From Amycolatopsis mediterranei (GTDB taxonomy: Bacteria; Actinomycetota; Actinomycetes; Mycobacteriales; Pseudonocardiaceae): a stretch of DNA of 64,000 nt. The stretch lies in contig NZ_CP100416.1 of assembly GCF_026017845.1 (NCBI RefSeq), positions 9,236,334 through 9,300,333 of the forward strand, written 5' to 3'. The number at the start of each line of letters is the position of its first letter. Position 1 is the first letter of the stretch. The notes below the pieces were generated by a model. It saw only the letters and a list, made by a program, of their open reading frames with translations. It did not search any database and was not told the DNA's origin. A program made the translations under genes and the position numbers. Positions 1 to 8,494 of the stretch are shown piece by piece.

Positions 1-785
1 AAGTGCGGCACGATCCACTCGGCGTCGACGGAGTACCGCGCGAAGCCGCCGGCCAGCTGGTCGTACAGGCCGCCGCGGGCCATCGCCTCGGCCGTCGAGT
101 CCACAAGGGACAGTGCCACTGCGGAGCCCGTGCGTTCGTGGTGGCGCAGCAGGAACTCCAGGACCATCGACGGCGGGAACTTCGGGGCGCGGCCGAACCC
201 GCCGTTGACGCGGTCCGCCTCCTGCTGGAGCTTCCCGACCGCGCCGGCGAGCACCGCTTCGTCCACCACGGACTCCTTGAGCGGCCCGGTCTGCTCGGCG
301 AGGTGCGCGACGATCTGCTTGGCGCCGTCCACCAGCTCGTCCGGCCGCTCCTGCCACGACTGGACGACGGCGACGAGCAGCTGCCGGAACGACGGCATAC
401 CCGGCCGCGGCGACGGCGGGTAGTAGGTACCGCAGTGGAACGGCTCGCCGTCCGGGGTGAGGAAGCAGGTCATCGGCCAGCCGCCCTGGCCGGTCATGGC
501 CTGGGTGGCGGCCATGTACACCGCGTCGATGTCCGGCCGCTCTTCGCGGTCGACCTTGATGGTGACGAAGTTCGCGTTCATCAGGGCCGCGGTCCCCGCG
601 TCCTCGAACGACTCGTGCGCCATGACGTGACACCAGTGACAGGCGGCGTAACCGACCGAAAGCAGGATGGGCACGTTCCGCCGCTTCGCCTCGGCGAGCG
701 CTTCGGGTCCCCACGGCCACCAATCGACCGGGTTGTCCGCGTGCTGGAGCAGGTACGGGCTGGTCGCGCTGGCGAGGCGGTTCAT
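1..785 (-). CDS. DUF255 thioredoxin-domain protein (YyaL/SPATA20-like), N-terminal part
   Basis: Reads leftward from ATG 785 and runs off the window start, so about 261 N-terminal residues are visible. The sequence opens MNRLASATSPYLLQHADNPV and has the family hallmark C49-H-W-C52-H, followed by VDREERPDIDAVYM and FGRAPKFPPSMV. These match the DUF255 thioredoxin-like domain that precedes an (alpha/alpha)6 toroid in full-length proteins of about 650-700 residues. The biochemical role of the family is not firmly established; a cytosolic redox or nucleotide-sugar-related role is only suggested by fold. No strong Shine-Dalgarno is visible before the ATG. It diverges from the frameshifted lectin gene to its right. 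Family assignment is secure; function is not. Confidence 0.88.
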   Translation of the reverse strand, partial: MNRLASATSPYLLQHADNPVDWWPWGPEALAEAKRRNVPILLSVGYAACHWCHVMAHESFEDAGTAALMNANFVTIKVDREERPDIDAVYMAATQAMTGQGGWPMTCFLTPDGEPFHCGTYYPPSPRPGMPSFRQLLVAVVQSWQERPDELVDGAKQIVAHLAEQTGPLKESVVDEAVLAGAVGKLQQEADRVNGGFGRAPKFPPSMVLEFLLRHHERTGSAVALSLVDSTAEAMARGGLYDQLAGGFARYSVDAEWIVPH

Positions 786-797
786 GGGTCCAGGGTG

Positions 798-822
798 GCA
801 CCCGGGAAAACCGGGCGCGCGG
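798..822. repeat. Left copy of exact 25-bp direct repeat
   Basis: This 25-bp sequence recurs without mismatch at 2459-2483. Inside it CCCGG-GAAAA-CCGGG can form a short hairpin. The two copies bracket the frameshifted lectin gene, so they may mark a duplication or insertion boundary, or simply be two copies of a short interspersed hairpin element. Confidence 0.7.
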
Positions 823-935
823 CAGCCGCCGGAAATCTCGCCGGCCGCGGCAACCTTCCCGGGATCGGCGGCAACCAGGTGTTCGTCCGGCCACGCGGTC
901 GGCGTCAGAGGCAGCGACCGAAAGAGAGCACCGGC

Positions 936-2443
936 ATGTCGCCTCTGCAGAACCGCAACTCCGGCAACGTGCTGGACGACTACCCGCTGGTCCAAGACCG
1001 CCGGGTCCGCCATGGTGCAGTGGCACGACCTGAGCGGTGCCAACCAGCAGTTCCGCCTGGAGAAGTCGCCGGACGGCCACGTGCGCCTGATCAACCGCTT
1101 CAGCGGCATGGCCGTCGAGGTCCCGGCCGGCTCCAAGAGCGCCGGGGCCCGCATCGCCCAGTACCACGACTGGGGCGGCGCCAACCAGCAGTGGCAGCTC
1201 GTCCCGGCCGGGAGCGTCGGCAGCACCGGGGGCACCGCCACGCCGACCACGTCCACCACCTCCACCACCCCGCGCACCAGCGTCGCGACGAGCCAGGCCC
1301 CGACCAGCACCCGCCCGTCGCCGACGTCGCCGGCTCCGGCCGCGGACAGCCGTGGGGGTACCGCGACGACCCGGTTCCTGGGCAGCAGCACGGTGCTCAT
1401 CGGCGGCTCGATGAACGACGCCTCGGCGACGGCCGCGCCGTTCGACGTGCGGTACAACTACGTCCACAGTCAGCCCGCGCCCTCCTCGGACTACTACACG
1501 GCGGCACGCTGCAAGGCCGAGTGGTCGAGCTGGTGGGGCTGCTGGACCGGCGAAACCACGGCTCCCGGCTTCTACGTGACCTGGGGCGACGACCACGTGG
1601 CCCAGGCCACCTACCAGGGCAAGCCGCGCCCGCAGAAGTACCTCTGGACCTGGTACTCGCTGCGCGACCTCGGCGATGCGGCGGGCCAGGGCGACGGTCC
1701 CGGCGAGGTCGTCGCCATCAACCGGGCCGATCTGCTCACCCGCTGCCTGAACGACTACCGCTTCTTCCTCCAGAAGATCGGCACCTCGCACGACATGATC
1801 GACATCGAGCCCGACTTCTGGGGCCACGTCCGCTCCCTCGGCAGTCCGCACCAGGTCGCCGCGCAGGTCAAGGCCGCGAACCCGACGGACTGCGGCGCGC
1901 AGGAGAACAGCGCCGCCGGCCTGGCCGCTTGCCTGGTGGCGATGGCGCACAAGTACCGCGCCGAACGCGGGCGCGGGGCTCCACCTCACCTGCTGGGACT
2001 GGGAAACCAACCGTCAGGGATGTGTGCAGGACTACCAGGAACTCGGCGCGAAGAACGCCGGCTTCCTCGTCACCGACGTGTCGGACCGCGACGCCGGCTG
2101 GTACGCGAAGCCGGCGAACGGCGGCCGCAACACCTTCTGGACCGACCAGCAGGCCGCGGCCGCGCTGAAGTTCTACAAGACCATGGCCGAATCGACGGGC
2201 AAGCCCGTGGTCCTGTGGCAGGTCCCGGTGGGCAACCTGGCGCAGAACAACACCCTGAACCACTACCAGGACGACAAGGTGGACTGGTTCTTCGCGCACC
2301 TGGACCAGGTGGCGGACGCGCACGTCGCCGCCCTCCTGTTCGGCGCGGGACAGCAGGAACAGACCGGGGTCGAGACCGACGGGCGCAACCTGATCGGCAA
2401 GACGATCGCGTACCGCAGCTCGGGTGGTACCCCGCTCAAGTAG
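936..2443 (+). pseudogene. Frameshifted ricin-type lectin / secreted TIM-barrel-like protein
   Basis: One protein can be followed through three frames. ATG 936 begins MSPLQNRNSGNVLDDYPLVQ (frame 3). After an extra C at about 998-999 the reading continues in frame 1 as VQWHDLSGANQQFRLEKSPD, a ricin-B beta-trefoil repeat with GGANQQWQL. A Thr/Pro/Ser linker follows, then a domain of about 330 residues of unrecognised family with the glycosidase-like stretch DMIDIEPDFWGHV. After another extra C at about 1956-1957 it continues in frame 2 as LHLTCWDWETNRQGCVQDYQ and ends at TAG 2443. The lectin domain lacks its first lobe and there is no signal peptide, so the 5-prime end also looks lost. Either a decaying gene or two sequencing indels. 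The plus-strand reading frames that span parts of it are otherwise unsupported. Confidence 0.62.
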
Positions 2444-2458
2444 CCGACCGGTGAGCGC

Positions 2459-2483
2459 GCACCCGGGAAAACCGGGCGCGCGG
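2459..2483. repeat. Right copy of exact 25-bp direct repeat
   Basis: Identical to 798-822; it lies between the stop of the frameshifted lectin gene and the hen1 start. It could act as a weak hairpin terminator for the gene to its left. Confidence 0.7.
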
Positions 2484-2511
2484 TCACCGGCCGCTCCGCC
2501 ACACTGAGCCG

Positions 2512-3879
2512 GTGTTGCTGACCATCACGACCACCCGGAACCCCGCCACCGACCTGGGCTTCCTCCTGCACAAGCACCCGGAAAAGGCGCAGTCGGTCGC
2601 GCTGTCCGCCGGGACCGCGCACGTCTTCTACCCCGAAGCGGCGCCGGACCGCTGCACCGCGGCGCTGTTCGTGGAGATCGACCCGATCGAGCTCGTGCGC
2701 GGCGGCGGGACGTCGCTGACCCAGTACGTCAACGACCGGCCGTACGCCGGGGGCTCGTACCTCGCGGTGGCGCTGCGGGCCGCGTTCACGACGGCGCTCG
2801 CGGGCCGGTGCGCGGCACGTCCGGAGCTGGTCGACGAGCGCTTCGACCTGGAGATCCACCTGCCGTCGCTGTCCGCTCGGGGCGGCGCCGAGGTCGTGCA
2901 CAAGCTGTTCGAACCGCTCGGCTGGCGCGTTTCGGCGACGCCGATCCCGCTCGACCCGGAGTTCCCGCAGTGGGGCGAGAGTCGCTATGTCGACTTGAAG
3001 CTCACCGGCACCCAGCGGGTCGCCGACGCGCTGCGGCACCTGTACGTCCTCCTACCCGCGCTCGACGGTGACAAGCACTACTGGGTCGGCCAGGACGAGG
3101 CCGACAAGCTGCTGCGCGCCGGGGACGGCTGGCTCGCCGGGCACCCCGAGCGGACGCTCATCACGAACCGCTACCTGGAGCGGCGCCGTCCGGTCGTCGC
3201 GTACGCGCTTTCCCGGCTGGCCGAGGCCGACGACGTCCCGGCGGAGGCCGAAGCGCTGGTCACCGAGGTGCCGGACAAGCCGGAAAGCCTCGCGTCCCAG
3301 CGCCACGGCAGCGTGCTCGCCGCGCTCCGGGCCGCGGGCGCCCGGCGCGTGCTGGACCTCGGCTGCGGCTCCGGCGCGCTGCTGCGCGTGCTCGAGAAGG
3401 AGCGGTCGTTCACCGAAATCGTCGGCGTCGACGTGTCGAGCAGTGCGTTGGCCATCGCGGAGAAGCGGCTGAAGGACGGCTCCCGCGTCACGCTGCGCCA
3501 GTCCGCGCTGACCTACGCCGACCCAGCACTGGCCGGGTTCGACGCGGCCGTGCTCATGGAGGTCGTCGAGCACGTCGACGAGGAGCGGCTCCCGGCGCTG
3601 GAGCACGCGGTGTTCGGCGTCGCGGCGCCGCGCACAGTGCTCGTCACGACGCCCAACGCGGAGTACAACCGGCTGTTCGAGTTCCTGCCGATGGGGCATT
3701 TCCGGCACGCCGACCACCGGTTCGAATGGACGCGAGCCGAGTTCCGCGCCTGGGCGGACGGTGTCGCGACCCGACACGGCTACGACGTCCGGTACCTGCC
3801 GATCGGACCGGAAGACCAGGAATCGGGACCGCCGACCCAGCTGGCGGTCTTCACCACCCACGAGGAGGTGGCCGCGTGA
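2512..3879 (+). CDS. hen1: Hen1: 3-prime-terminal RNA ribose 2-prime-O-methyltransferase
   Basis: 455 residues from GTG 2512. The N-terminal start MLLTITTTRNPATDLGFLLH is the signature of bacterial Hen1, followed by the N-terminal region known to pair with the Pnkp ligase. The C-terminal half (about 270-455) is a Rossmann methyltransferase with VLDLGCGSGALL for SAM near residue 280. It carries the EVVEHVDEE motif (E350, E353, H354) and the downstream histidines 396-402 (HFRHADHRF) that bind the catalytic metal in Hen1. It methylates the 2-prime-OH at the 3-prime end of cut RNA before Pnkp sealing, making the repaired junction resistant to re-cleavage by ribotoxins. Its stop overlaps the pnkp start (GTGA), so the two are translationally coupled. 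Confidence 0.95.
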   Translation: MLLTITTTRNPATDLGFLLHKHPEKAQSVALSAGTAHVFYPEAAPDRCTAALFVEIDPIELVRGGGTSLTQYVNDRPYAGGSYLAVALRAAFTTALAGRCAARPELVDERFDLEIHLPSLSARGGAEVVHKLFEPLGWRVSATPIPLDPEFPQWGESRYVDLKLTGTQRVADALRHLYVLLPALDGDKHYWVGQDEADKLLRAGDGWLAGHPERTLITNRYLERRRPVVAYALSRLAEADDVPAEAEALVTEVPDKPESLASQRHGSVLAALRAAGARRVLDLGCGSGALLRVLEKERSFTEIVGVDVSSSALAIAEKRLKDGSRVTLRQSALTYADPALAGFDAAVLMEVVEHVDEERLPALEHAVFGVAAPRTVLVTTPNAEYNRLFEFLPMGHFRHADHRFEWTRAEFRAWADGVATRHGYDVRYLPIGPEDQESGPPTQLAVFTTHEEVAA

Positions 3880-6368
3880 AGCTGACCGTTCCCGACATGT
3901 CGCTCGTCGTGCTCGTCGGCGCTTCCGGCTCCGGCAAGTCGACGTTCGCGCGCACGCACTTCGCGCCGACGCAGGTGCTCTCCAGCGACTTCTTCCGCGG
4001 GCTCGTCGCCGACGACGAAAACGACCAGTCGGCCTCGGCCGACGCCTTCGACGCGCTGCACTTCGTCGCGGGCAAGCGGCTCGCGGCCGGGCGGACGACC
4101 GTCATCGACGCGACGAACGTCCAGCGTGCTTCGCGGGCGAGCCTGGTGAAGCTCGCGAAGGAGCACGACGTGCTGCCGACGGCGATCGTGCTCGACCTGC
4201 CGGTGGCCGTCTGCGCCGCCCGGAACACCTCGCGCACCGACCGCGACTTCGGCGACCACGTGATCCGGCGGCAGCGCGGTGAGCTGCAGCGGTCGCTGAA
4301 GTCGTTGGAGCGCGAGGGTTTCCGGCGCGTGCACGTGCTGCGGTCGGAAGCCGAGGTGGCCGGAGCCGAGATCGTCGTCGAGCCGCTGCGCAACGACAAG
4401 CGCGCGCTGACCGGGCCGTTCGACGTGATCGGCGACGTCCACGGCTGCGCGGCCGAACTCGAGGAACTGCTGGCCGAGCTGGGGTACGTCGACGGTGTGC
4501 ACCCGGACGGGCGGACCGCGGTGTTCGTCGGCGACCTCGTCGACCGCGGCCCGGACACCCCGGGCGTGCTGCGGCGCGTGATGGGGATGGCCTCGTCCGG
4601 CAGCGCGCTGGTCGTGTGCGGCAACCACGAGCAGAAGCTGGTGCGCGCCCTGCACGGGCGGAAGGTCAACGTCGCGCACGGGCTCGCCGAGTCGCTGGAG
4701 CAGCTCGGCGCCGAGAGCGAGGAGTTCCGCCGTCGCGTCCACGAGTTCTGCGACGGGCTGATCGCGCACTACGTCCTCGACGGCGGGAAGCTCGTCGTCG
4801 CGCACGCCGGGCTGCCGGAGCGGTACCACGGGCGCGCCTCCGGGCGGGTGCGCAGCATGGCGCTCTACGGCGACACGACCGGCGAGACCGACGAGTACGG
4901 CCTGCCGGTGCGGCTGCCGTGGGCCCACGACTACCGCGGAACGGCGATGGTCCTCTACGGGCACACGCCGACGCTGGAGCCGGAGTGGGTCAACAACACG
5001 ATGTGCCTCGACACCGGCGCCGTGTTCGGCGGGAAGCTGACCGCGCTGCGCTACCCGGAGCGCGAAGTCGTCTCGGTGAAGGCGCACCGGGTCTGGTACG
5101 AGCCGGTGCGCCCGCTCGACGCGGCGCGGCCGCTGGGCGGGCGCGAGCCGGCGGTGCTGGAGCTGGCCGACGTCACCGGGAAGCGGATCGTGCAGACCGC
5201 CCACCACGGCCGGGTCGGCGTCTCGGCGGAGCAGTCGGCGGCGGCGCTGGAGGTGATGAGCCGGTTCGCGGTCGACCCGCGGTGGCTGGCCTACCTGCCG
5301 CCGACGATGGCGCCGTGTTCGACGTCGTCGAAAGCGGACTACCTGGAGCACCCGGAGGAGGCGTTCGCCGAATATCGGGCGGCCGGGGTCGGCGCCGTGC
5401 TGTGCGAAGAGAAGCACATGGGTTCACGAGCCGTCGTGCTGGTCTGCCGGGACGACGAAGTGGCGTACCGCCGCTTCGGGATCCGCGGCGGTGGCGCGGT
5501 GTACACGCGGACCGGGCGGCCGTTCTTCTCGGCTTCGCAAAACGAGGCGCTCCTGGCCGACGTGCGCACGGCGGCGGCCGAGCTGTTCGAGGAGCTGGAC
5601 TCGGGCTGGTTGCTGCTCGACGCCGAGCTGCTGCCGTGGAGCGCGAAGGCCGGTTCGCTGATCGCGTCTCAATACGCGTCGGTGGGCGCGGCCGCCCAGG
5701 CGGTGCTGCCTTCGGCGGTCTCGGCGTTGACGACGGCGGCCGCGCGGGGCATCGACGTTTCGGATTTGCTGGCACGAACCGCTTCCCGGTCGTCCACAGT
5801 GGATTCCTACCGGACGGCGTACCGGCGCTACTGCTGGCCGACGTCGGGCTTGGACGGCGTCCGGCTGGCGCCGTTCCAGCTCCTGGCGTCGGAGGGGAAG
5901 GCCTACCACGACCGGCCGCACGCCTGGCACCTCGCGCAGCTGGATCTTTTGCGCGGATCGCGCTTCCAGCGGACCCGGACGCTCGAGGTGGATCTGCTGG
6001 ACGACGCATCGGTCACCCGGGGCGTCGCGTGGTGGGAAGAGCTGACGGCCACCGGCGGCGAGGGCATGGTCGTCAAGCCGGCGGCGAACCTGACCCGCGG
6101 GACGCGCGGGCTGGTCCAGCCCGGGGTGAAGGTGCGCGGGCGCGAGTACCTGCGGATCATCTACGGCCCGGACTACACGCTGCCGGAGAACCTGGAGCGG
6201 TTGCGCAAGCGTGGGCTGAACCGCAAGCGCACGCTGGCACTGCGCGAGTACGCCCTGGGCTTGGAAGCCCTGGCGCGCGTCGCGCGCGGCGAGCCGCTCT
6301 GGCGCGTGCACGAGTGCGTGTTCGCCGTGCTCGCGCTGGAGTCGGACCCGGTGGACCCGCGGCTCTGA
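3876..6368 (+). CDS. pnkp: Pnkp: polynucleotide kinase-phosphatase-ligase for RNA repair
   Basis: 830 residues from GTG 3876, which overlaps the hen1 stop by 4 nt; ATG 3897 is an alternative start. Three modules are visible. The kinase has P-loop GASGSGKSTFA (residues 15-25, K21). The calcineurin-type phosphatase has GDVHG (about 186), GDLVDRGPDTPG, GNHEQKL, HAGLPER and YGHTP. The adenylyltransferase-ligase has nucleophile K513 in EEKHMGSRAVV and downstream GEGMVVKPAAN. Length is close to the Clostridium thermocellum enzyme (about 870). It heals 5-prime-OH and 2-prime,3-prime-cyclic phosphate ends of cleaved tRNA and seals them in complex with Hen1. No transport or toxin gene is adjacent, so the inducing damage cannot be read here. 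Confidence 0.95.
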   Translation: MKLTVPDMSLVVLVGASGSGKSTFARTHFAPTQVLSSDFFRGLVADDENDQSASADAFDALHFVAGKRLAAGRTTVIDATNVQRASRASLVKLAKEHDVLPTAIVLDLPVAVCAARNTSRTDRDFGDHVIRRQRGELQRSLKSLEREGFRRVHVLRSEAEVAGAEIVVEPLRNDKRALTGPFDVIGDVHGCAAELEELLAELGYVDGVHPDGRTAVFVGDLVDRGPDTPGVLRRVMGMASSGSALVVCGNHEQKLVRALHGRKVNVAHGLAESLEQLGAESEEFRRRVHEFCDGLIAHYVLDGGKLVVAHAGLPERYHGRASGRVRSMALYGDTTGETDEYGLPVRLPWAHDYRGTAMVLYGHTPTLEPEWVNNTMCLDTGAVFGGKLTALRYPEREVVSVKAHRVWYEPVRPLDAARPLGGREPAVLELADVTGKRIVQTAHHGRVGVSAEQSAAALEVMSRFAVDPRWLAYLPPTMAPCSTSSKADYLEHPEEAFAEYRAAGVGAVLCEEKHMGSRAVVLVCRDDEVAYRRFGIRGGGAVYTRTGRPFFSASQNEALLADVRTAAAELFEELDSGWLLLDAELLPWSAKAGSLIASQYASVGAAAQAVLPSAVSALTTAAARGIDVSDLLARTASRSSTVDSYRTAYRRYCWPTSGLDGVRLAPFQLLASEGKAYHDRPHAWHLAQLDLLRGSRFQRTRTLEVDLLDDASVTRGVAWWEELTATGGEGMVVKPAANLTRGTRGLVQPGVKVRGREYLRIIYGPDYTLPENLERLRKRGLNRKRTLALREYALGLEALARVARGEPLWRVHECVFAVLALESDPVDPRL

Positions 6369-6392
6369 GACGCCGGGCCGCCGGGCCGAAAC

Positions 6393-6445
6393 GCAGTGAA
6401 TGACTCATTCCTGGCGTCTGACGCCAGGAATGAGTCATTCACTGC
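6393..6445. terminator. Perfect 53-bp palindrome between convergent genes
   Basis: Arms 6393-6418 and 6420-6445 are exact reverse complements (26 bp) around one central base. The right half begins GACGCCAGGAATGAGTCATT. It lies 25 nt after the pnkp stop and 8 nt before the stop of the opposing gene, so it can serve as a bidirectional terminator. There is no U-tract. The AT-rich TGACTCATTC core is unusual in this GC-rich context, which suggests a dispersed palindromic element. Confidence 0.8.
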
Positions 6446-6452
6446 ATCCGGA

Positions 6453-6782
6453 TCAGTCGGACTTGGCCGGGGAGGCGCCGTTGGGCTGCTTCTTCTCCGG
6501 CTCAGCCGGAGCCGCGGCCTCAGCCGGCGGCTCGTCGGCCGAAGCTTCCTCGGCCGGCGGGTCGTCGAAGCTGGCCGGCACGCGCTTCAGGTGCTTGGTC
6601 ATCGAACGGACCAGGAAGGCCACCGCGATGAGGAACAGGATCAGCACCAGGAAGCCGACCGGGGAGGACTTGCCGAAGTCTTCCCCCTGCCCGCCGTTGT
6701 CGCCGTTGCCCGGCTGCTGCGTCAAGACCAGGGCCGACGCGGTCACCGGAAGGGCCACGCCGGCCGGCAGCGTCAGACTCAT
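6453..6782 (-). CDS. Small single-pass membrane protein coupled to mca
   Basis: 109 residues from ATG 6782. An N-terminal hydrophobic stretch (MSLTLPAGVALPVTASALVL) resembles a signal sequence. A Gly/Asn-rich segment follows, then a clear transmembrane helix at about 43-62 (VGFLVLILFLIAVAFLVRSM), a basic stop-transfer KHLKR, and an acidic Ala/Pro/Glu tail. Its start overlaps the mca stop (ATGA), so it is the second gene of an mca operon. I do not recognise a functional domain; it could be a membrane partner or simply a co-transcribed protein. Transcription probably ends at the 6393-6445 palindrome. Confidence 0.75.
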   Translation of the reverse strand: MSLTLPAGVALPVTASALVLTQQPGNGDNGGQGEDFGKSSPVGFLVLILFLIAVAFLVRSMTKHLKRVPASFDDPPAEEASADEPPAEAAAPAEPEKKQPNGASPAKSD

Positions 6783-7699
6783 GTGTTCACCTTCTCCTCG
6801 GCGCCGACGATGCCGGCGAACAGGTCGTCCTCCGGCAATGTGCTGTCGACGAGCGACTTGACCAGCTCGTACTCCTCGGTCGGCCAGACCTCGCGCTGCA
6901 TCTCGCGGGGCACGGCGAACCAGCGGCTGGTCGGGTCGATCTGCGTGGCGTGCGCCTTCAGCGCCTCGTCCCGCACCTCGAAGTATTCACTGCACTCGAC
7001 GCGGGTCGTCACCCGCTCCATCACATCGCCCCGGTTCGGGTCCCAGTTCGCCAGCCACTCGGTGTACGGCGACTCCAGCCCGGCCTCCTTCAGCGCCTCG
7101 TCGAACAGCACCATCCGGGCGCGCGAGAAGCCGTGCACGTAGTACAGCTTCAGCGGCTGCCACGGCTCGCCGGCGTCGGGGAAGCGGGCCGGGTCCGGCG
7201 CCGCGTCCCACGCCGCCATCGACACCTCGTGGGTGCGGATGTGGTCGGGGTGCGGGTAGCCGCCGTTTTCGTCGTAGGTCGTGATCACGTGCGGGCGGAA
7301 CTCCCGGATCACACGCACCAGCGCCTCGGTGGACTCCTCCAGCGGCACGACCGCGAACGACCCCTCCGGCACCGGCGGCAGCGGGTCGCCCTCCGGCAGG
7401 CCGGAGTCGACGAAGCCCAGCCAGTGCTGGCTCACGCCGAGGATCTTGGCCGCCCGGGCCATCTCCTCCCGGCGGATTTCGCTCATGTTCGCCAGCACCT
7501 CGGGCCGGTCCATGGCCGGGTTCAGGATGCTGCCTGCTTCGCCCCCGGTGCACGTGACGACCAGCACCTCGTGACCTTCGGCGGCGTAGCGCGCCATCGT
7601 GGCGGCGCCCTTGCTCGACTCGTCGTCCGGGTGCGCGTGCACGGCCATCAGGCGCAGGCGCGGGTTGGCGGTGTTCCTCAGCTCGTCGGCGTCCACCAT
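6779..7699 (-). CDS. mca: Mycothiol S-conjugate amidase
   Basis: 306 residues from ATG 7699, chosen because an AGGGGAG-type ribosome site lies about 10 nt upstream and the family starts here (LRLMAVHAHPDDESSKGAAT). The zinc-binding LmbE/PIG-L signature is AHPDDES at 22-28, with YPHPDHIRTHEV later; TGGEAGSILNPAM is typical of Mca rather than the deacetylase MshB. Mca cleaves mycothiol S-conjugates of electrophiles and antibiotics, releasing a mercapturic acid for export, so it marks an actinobacterial thiol detoxification pathway. The gene is divergent from the DUF4307 gene across about 130 bp and is followed by a coupled small membrane-protein gene. Confidence 0.93.
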   Translation of the reverse strand: MVDADELRNTANPRLRLMAVHAHPDDESSKGAATMARYAAEGHEVLVVTCTGGEAGSILNPAMDRPEVLANMSEIRREEMARAAKILGVSQHWLGFVDSGLPEGDPLPPVPEGSFAVVPLEESTEALVRVIREFRPHVITTYDENGGYPHPDHIRTHEVSMAAWDAAPDPARFPDAGEPWQPLKLYYVHGFSRARMVLFDEALKEAGLESPYTEWLANWDPNRGDVMERVTTRVECSEYFEVRDEALKAHATQIDPTSRWFAVPREMQREVWPTEEYELVKSLVDSTLPEDDLFAGIVGAEEKVNT

Positions 7700-7832
7700 G
7701 CTCCGAACGACTCCCCTTCTACCCTTATTCCGCGACCCACCTGCGGGCCGCCCACCCAGCGGGCGGATACTCGAGACGTACCCGCGTCCCATTGTCCTCA
7801 CGGGTACGACAAGAACGAGCAGGAGGCCCGGG

Positions 7833-8288
7833 TTGGCAGGCGGACCGGCGGAAACGGCCGTCGGCGGCAGGGCGCCCGCGCTGCCCGAGGGCCGGTACGG
7901 CACCGGGCGCGCGAAGACGTCCCGGCGCTGGCGGCGCTGGCTCTTCCTGGCCATCGCCCTGCTGGTCAGCGGCCTGATCGCCTGGGTCGCGTACGTCAAC
8001 CTCGGCTCGGCGCCGATCGACGCCGAGCGCATCGCGTTCAGCGCGAAACCGGGCAACGCGATGGAAATCACCCTCAACGTCACCCGGGACGACGACAGCA
8101 GGCCGGGCGTGTGCGTCGTCCGCGCCCGCGACAAGACCGGCGCCGAGAGCGGCCGCAAAGAGCTCCTGATCCCCGCCGGCGCGAAGCACAACCGGATCAG
8201 CACGACGATCAAGAGCATCGGGGCACCGGTGACCGCCGACGTCTTCGGCTGCTCGTACGACATACCACGCTATCTGTCAACCCCATAG
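7833..8288 (+). CDS. DUF4307 membrane-anchored protein
   Basis: 151 residues from TTG 7833, selected because an ideal AGGAGG (7821-7826) sits 6 nt upstream. A basic cytoplasmic N-terminus (RYGTGRAKTSRRWRRW) leads into one membrane helix (LFLAIALLVSGLIAWVAYV) and an extracytoplasmic beta-rich domain with TRDDDSRPGVCVVRARDKTG and a closing CSYDIPRYL. This arrangement is the actinobacterial DUF4307 family, whose function is unknown. In actinobacteria the family commonly sits between mca and greA, exactly as here. It probably ends at the U-tailed hairpin 8380-8405. Confidence 0.88.
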   Translation: MAGGPAETAVGGRAPALPEGRYGTGRAKTSRRWRRWLFLAIALLVSGLIAWVAYVNLGSAPIDAERIAFSAKPGNAMEITLNVTRDDDSRPGVCVVRARDKTGAESGRKELLIPAGAKHNRISTTIKSIGAPVTADVFGCSYDIPRYLSTP

Positions 8289-8379
8289 CGGCCAACGGGG
8301 TGAACCGCGCGCTCAACGCCCAGGGCGCGGGGAAATAACGGGCGTCGACCTCTCGCGCCGTGATACTCTGACCCCTCAG

Positions 8380-8405
8380 CACGGCCCGCGACGGGCCGTG
8401 TTTTT
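8380..8405 (+). terminator. Intrinsic terminator before greA
   Basis: Stem CACGGCCCG / CGGGCCGTG (8380-8388 with 8392-8400), 3-nt loop, then TTTTT. U-tailed terminators are uncommon in this GC-rich window, so it stands out. It may terminate the DUF4307 transcript. If greA starts from the GATACT-like sequence at about 8362, it would be a leader attenuator. Confidence 0.75.
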
Positions 8406-8419
8406 GCTTTATCCGAGAG

Positions 8420-8445
8420 CCACGCGGGCACCTAGGCCCGCGTGG
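8420..8445 (+). promoter_or_regulatory. Second perfect hairpin in the greA leader
   Basis: CCACGCGGGC (8420-8429) pairs perfectly with GCCCGCGTGG (8436-8445) around a 6-nt loop. It lies between the U-tailed hairpin and the greA ribosome site, without a U-tract. Its role (anti-termination partner, mRNA stabiliser) is not decidable from sequence. Confidence 0.5.
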
Positions 8446-8494
8446 GCCGGCTTGAACACGCAAGCCTGGCAGGCCCGACGAGGAGATGGTGACC

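Noticed and set aside
3..2168. Long plus-strand frame across the DUF255 gene and lectin pseudogene
   Set aside because: It is the antisense of a clearly conserved DUF255 gene on the left and the wrong frame of the lectin on the right; its translation is Arg/Gly-rich noise.
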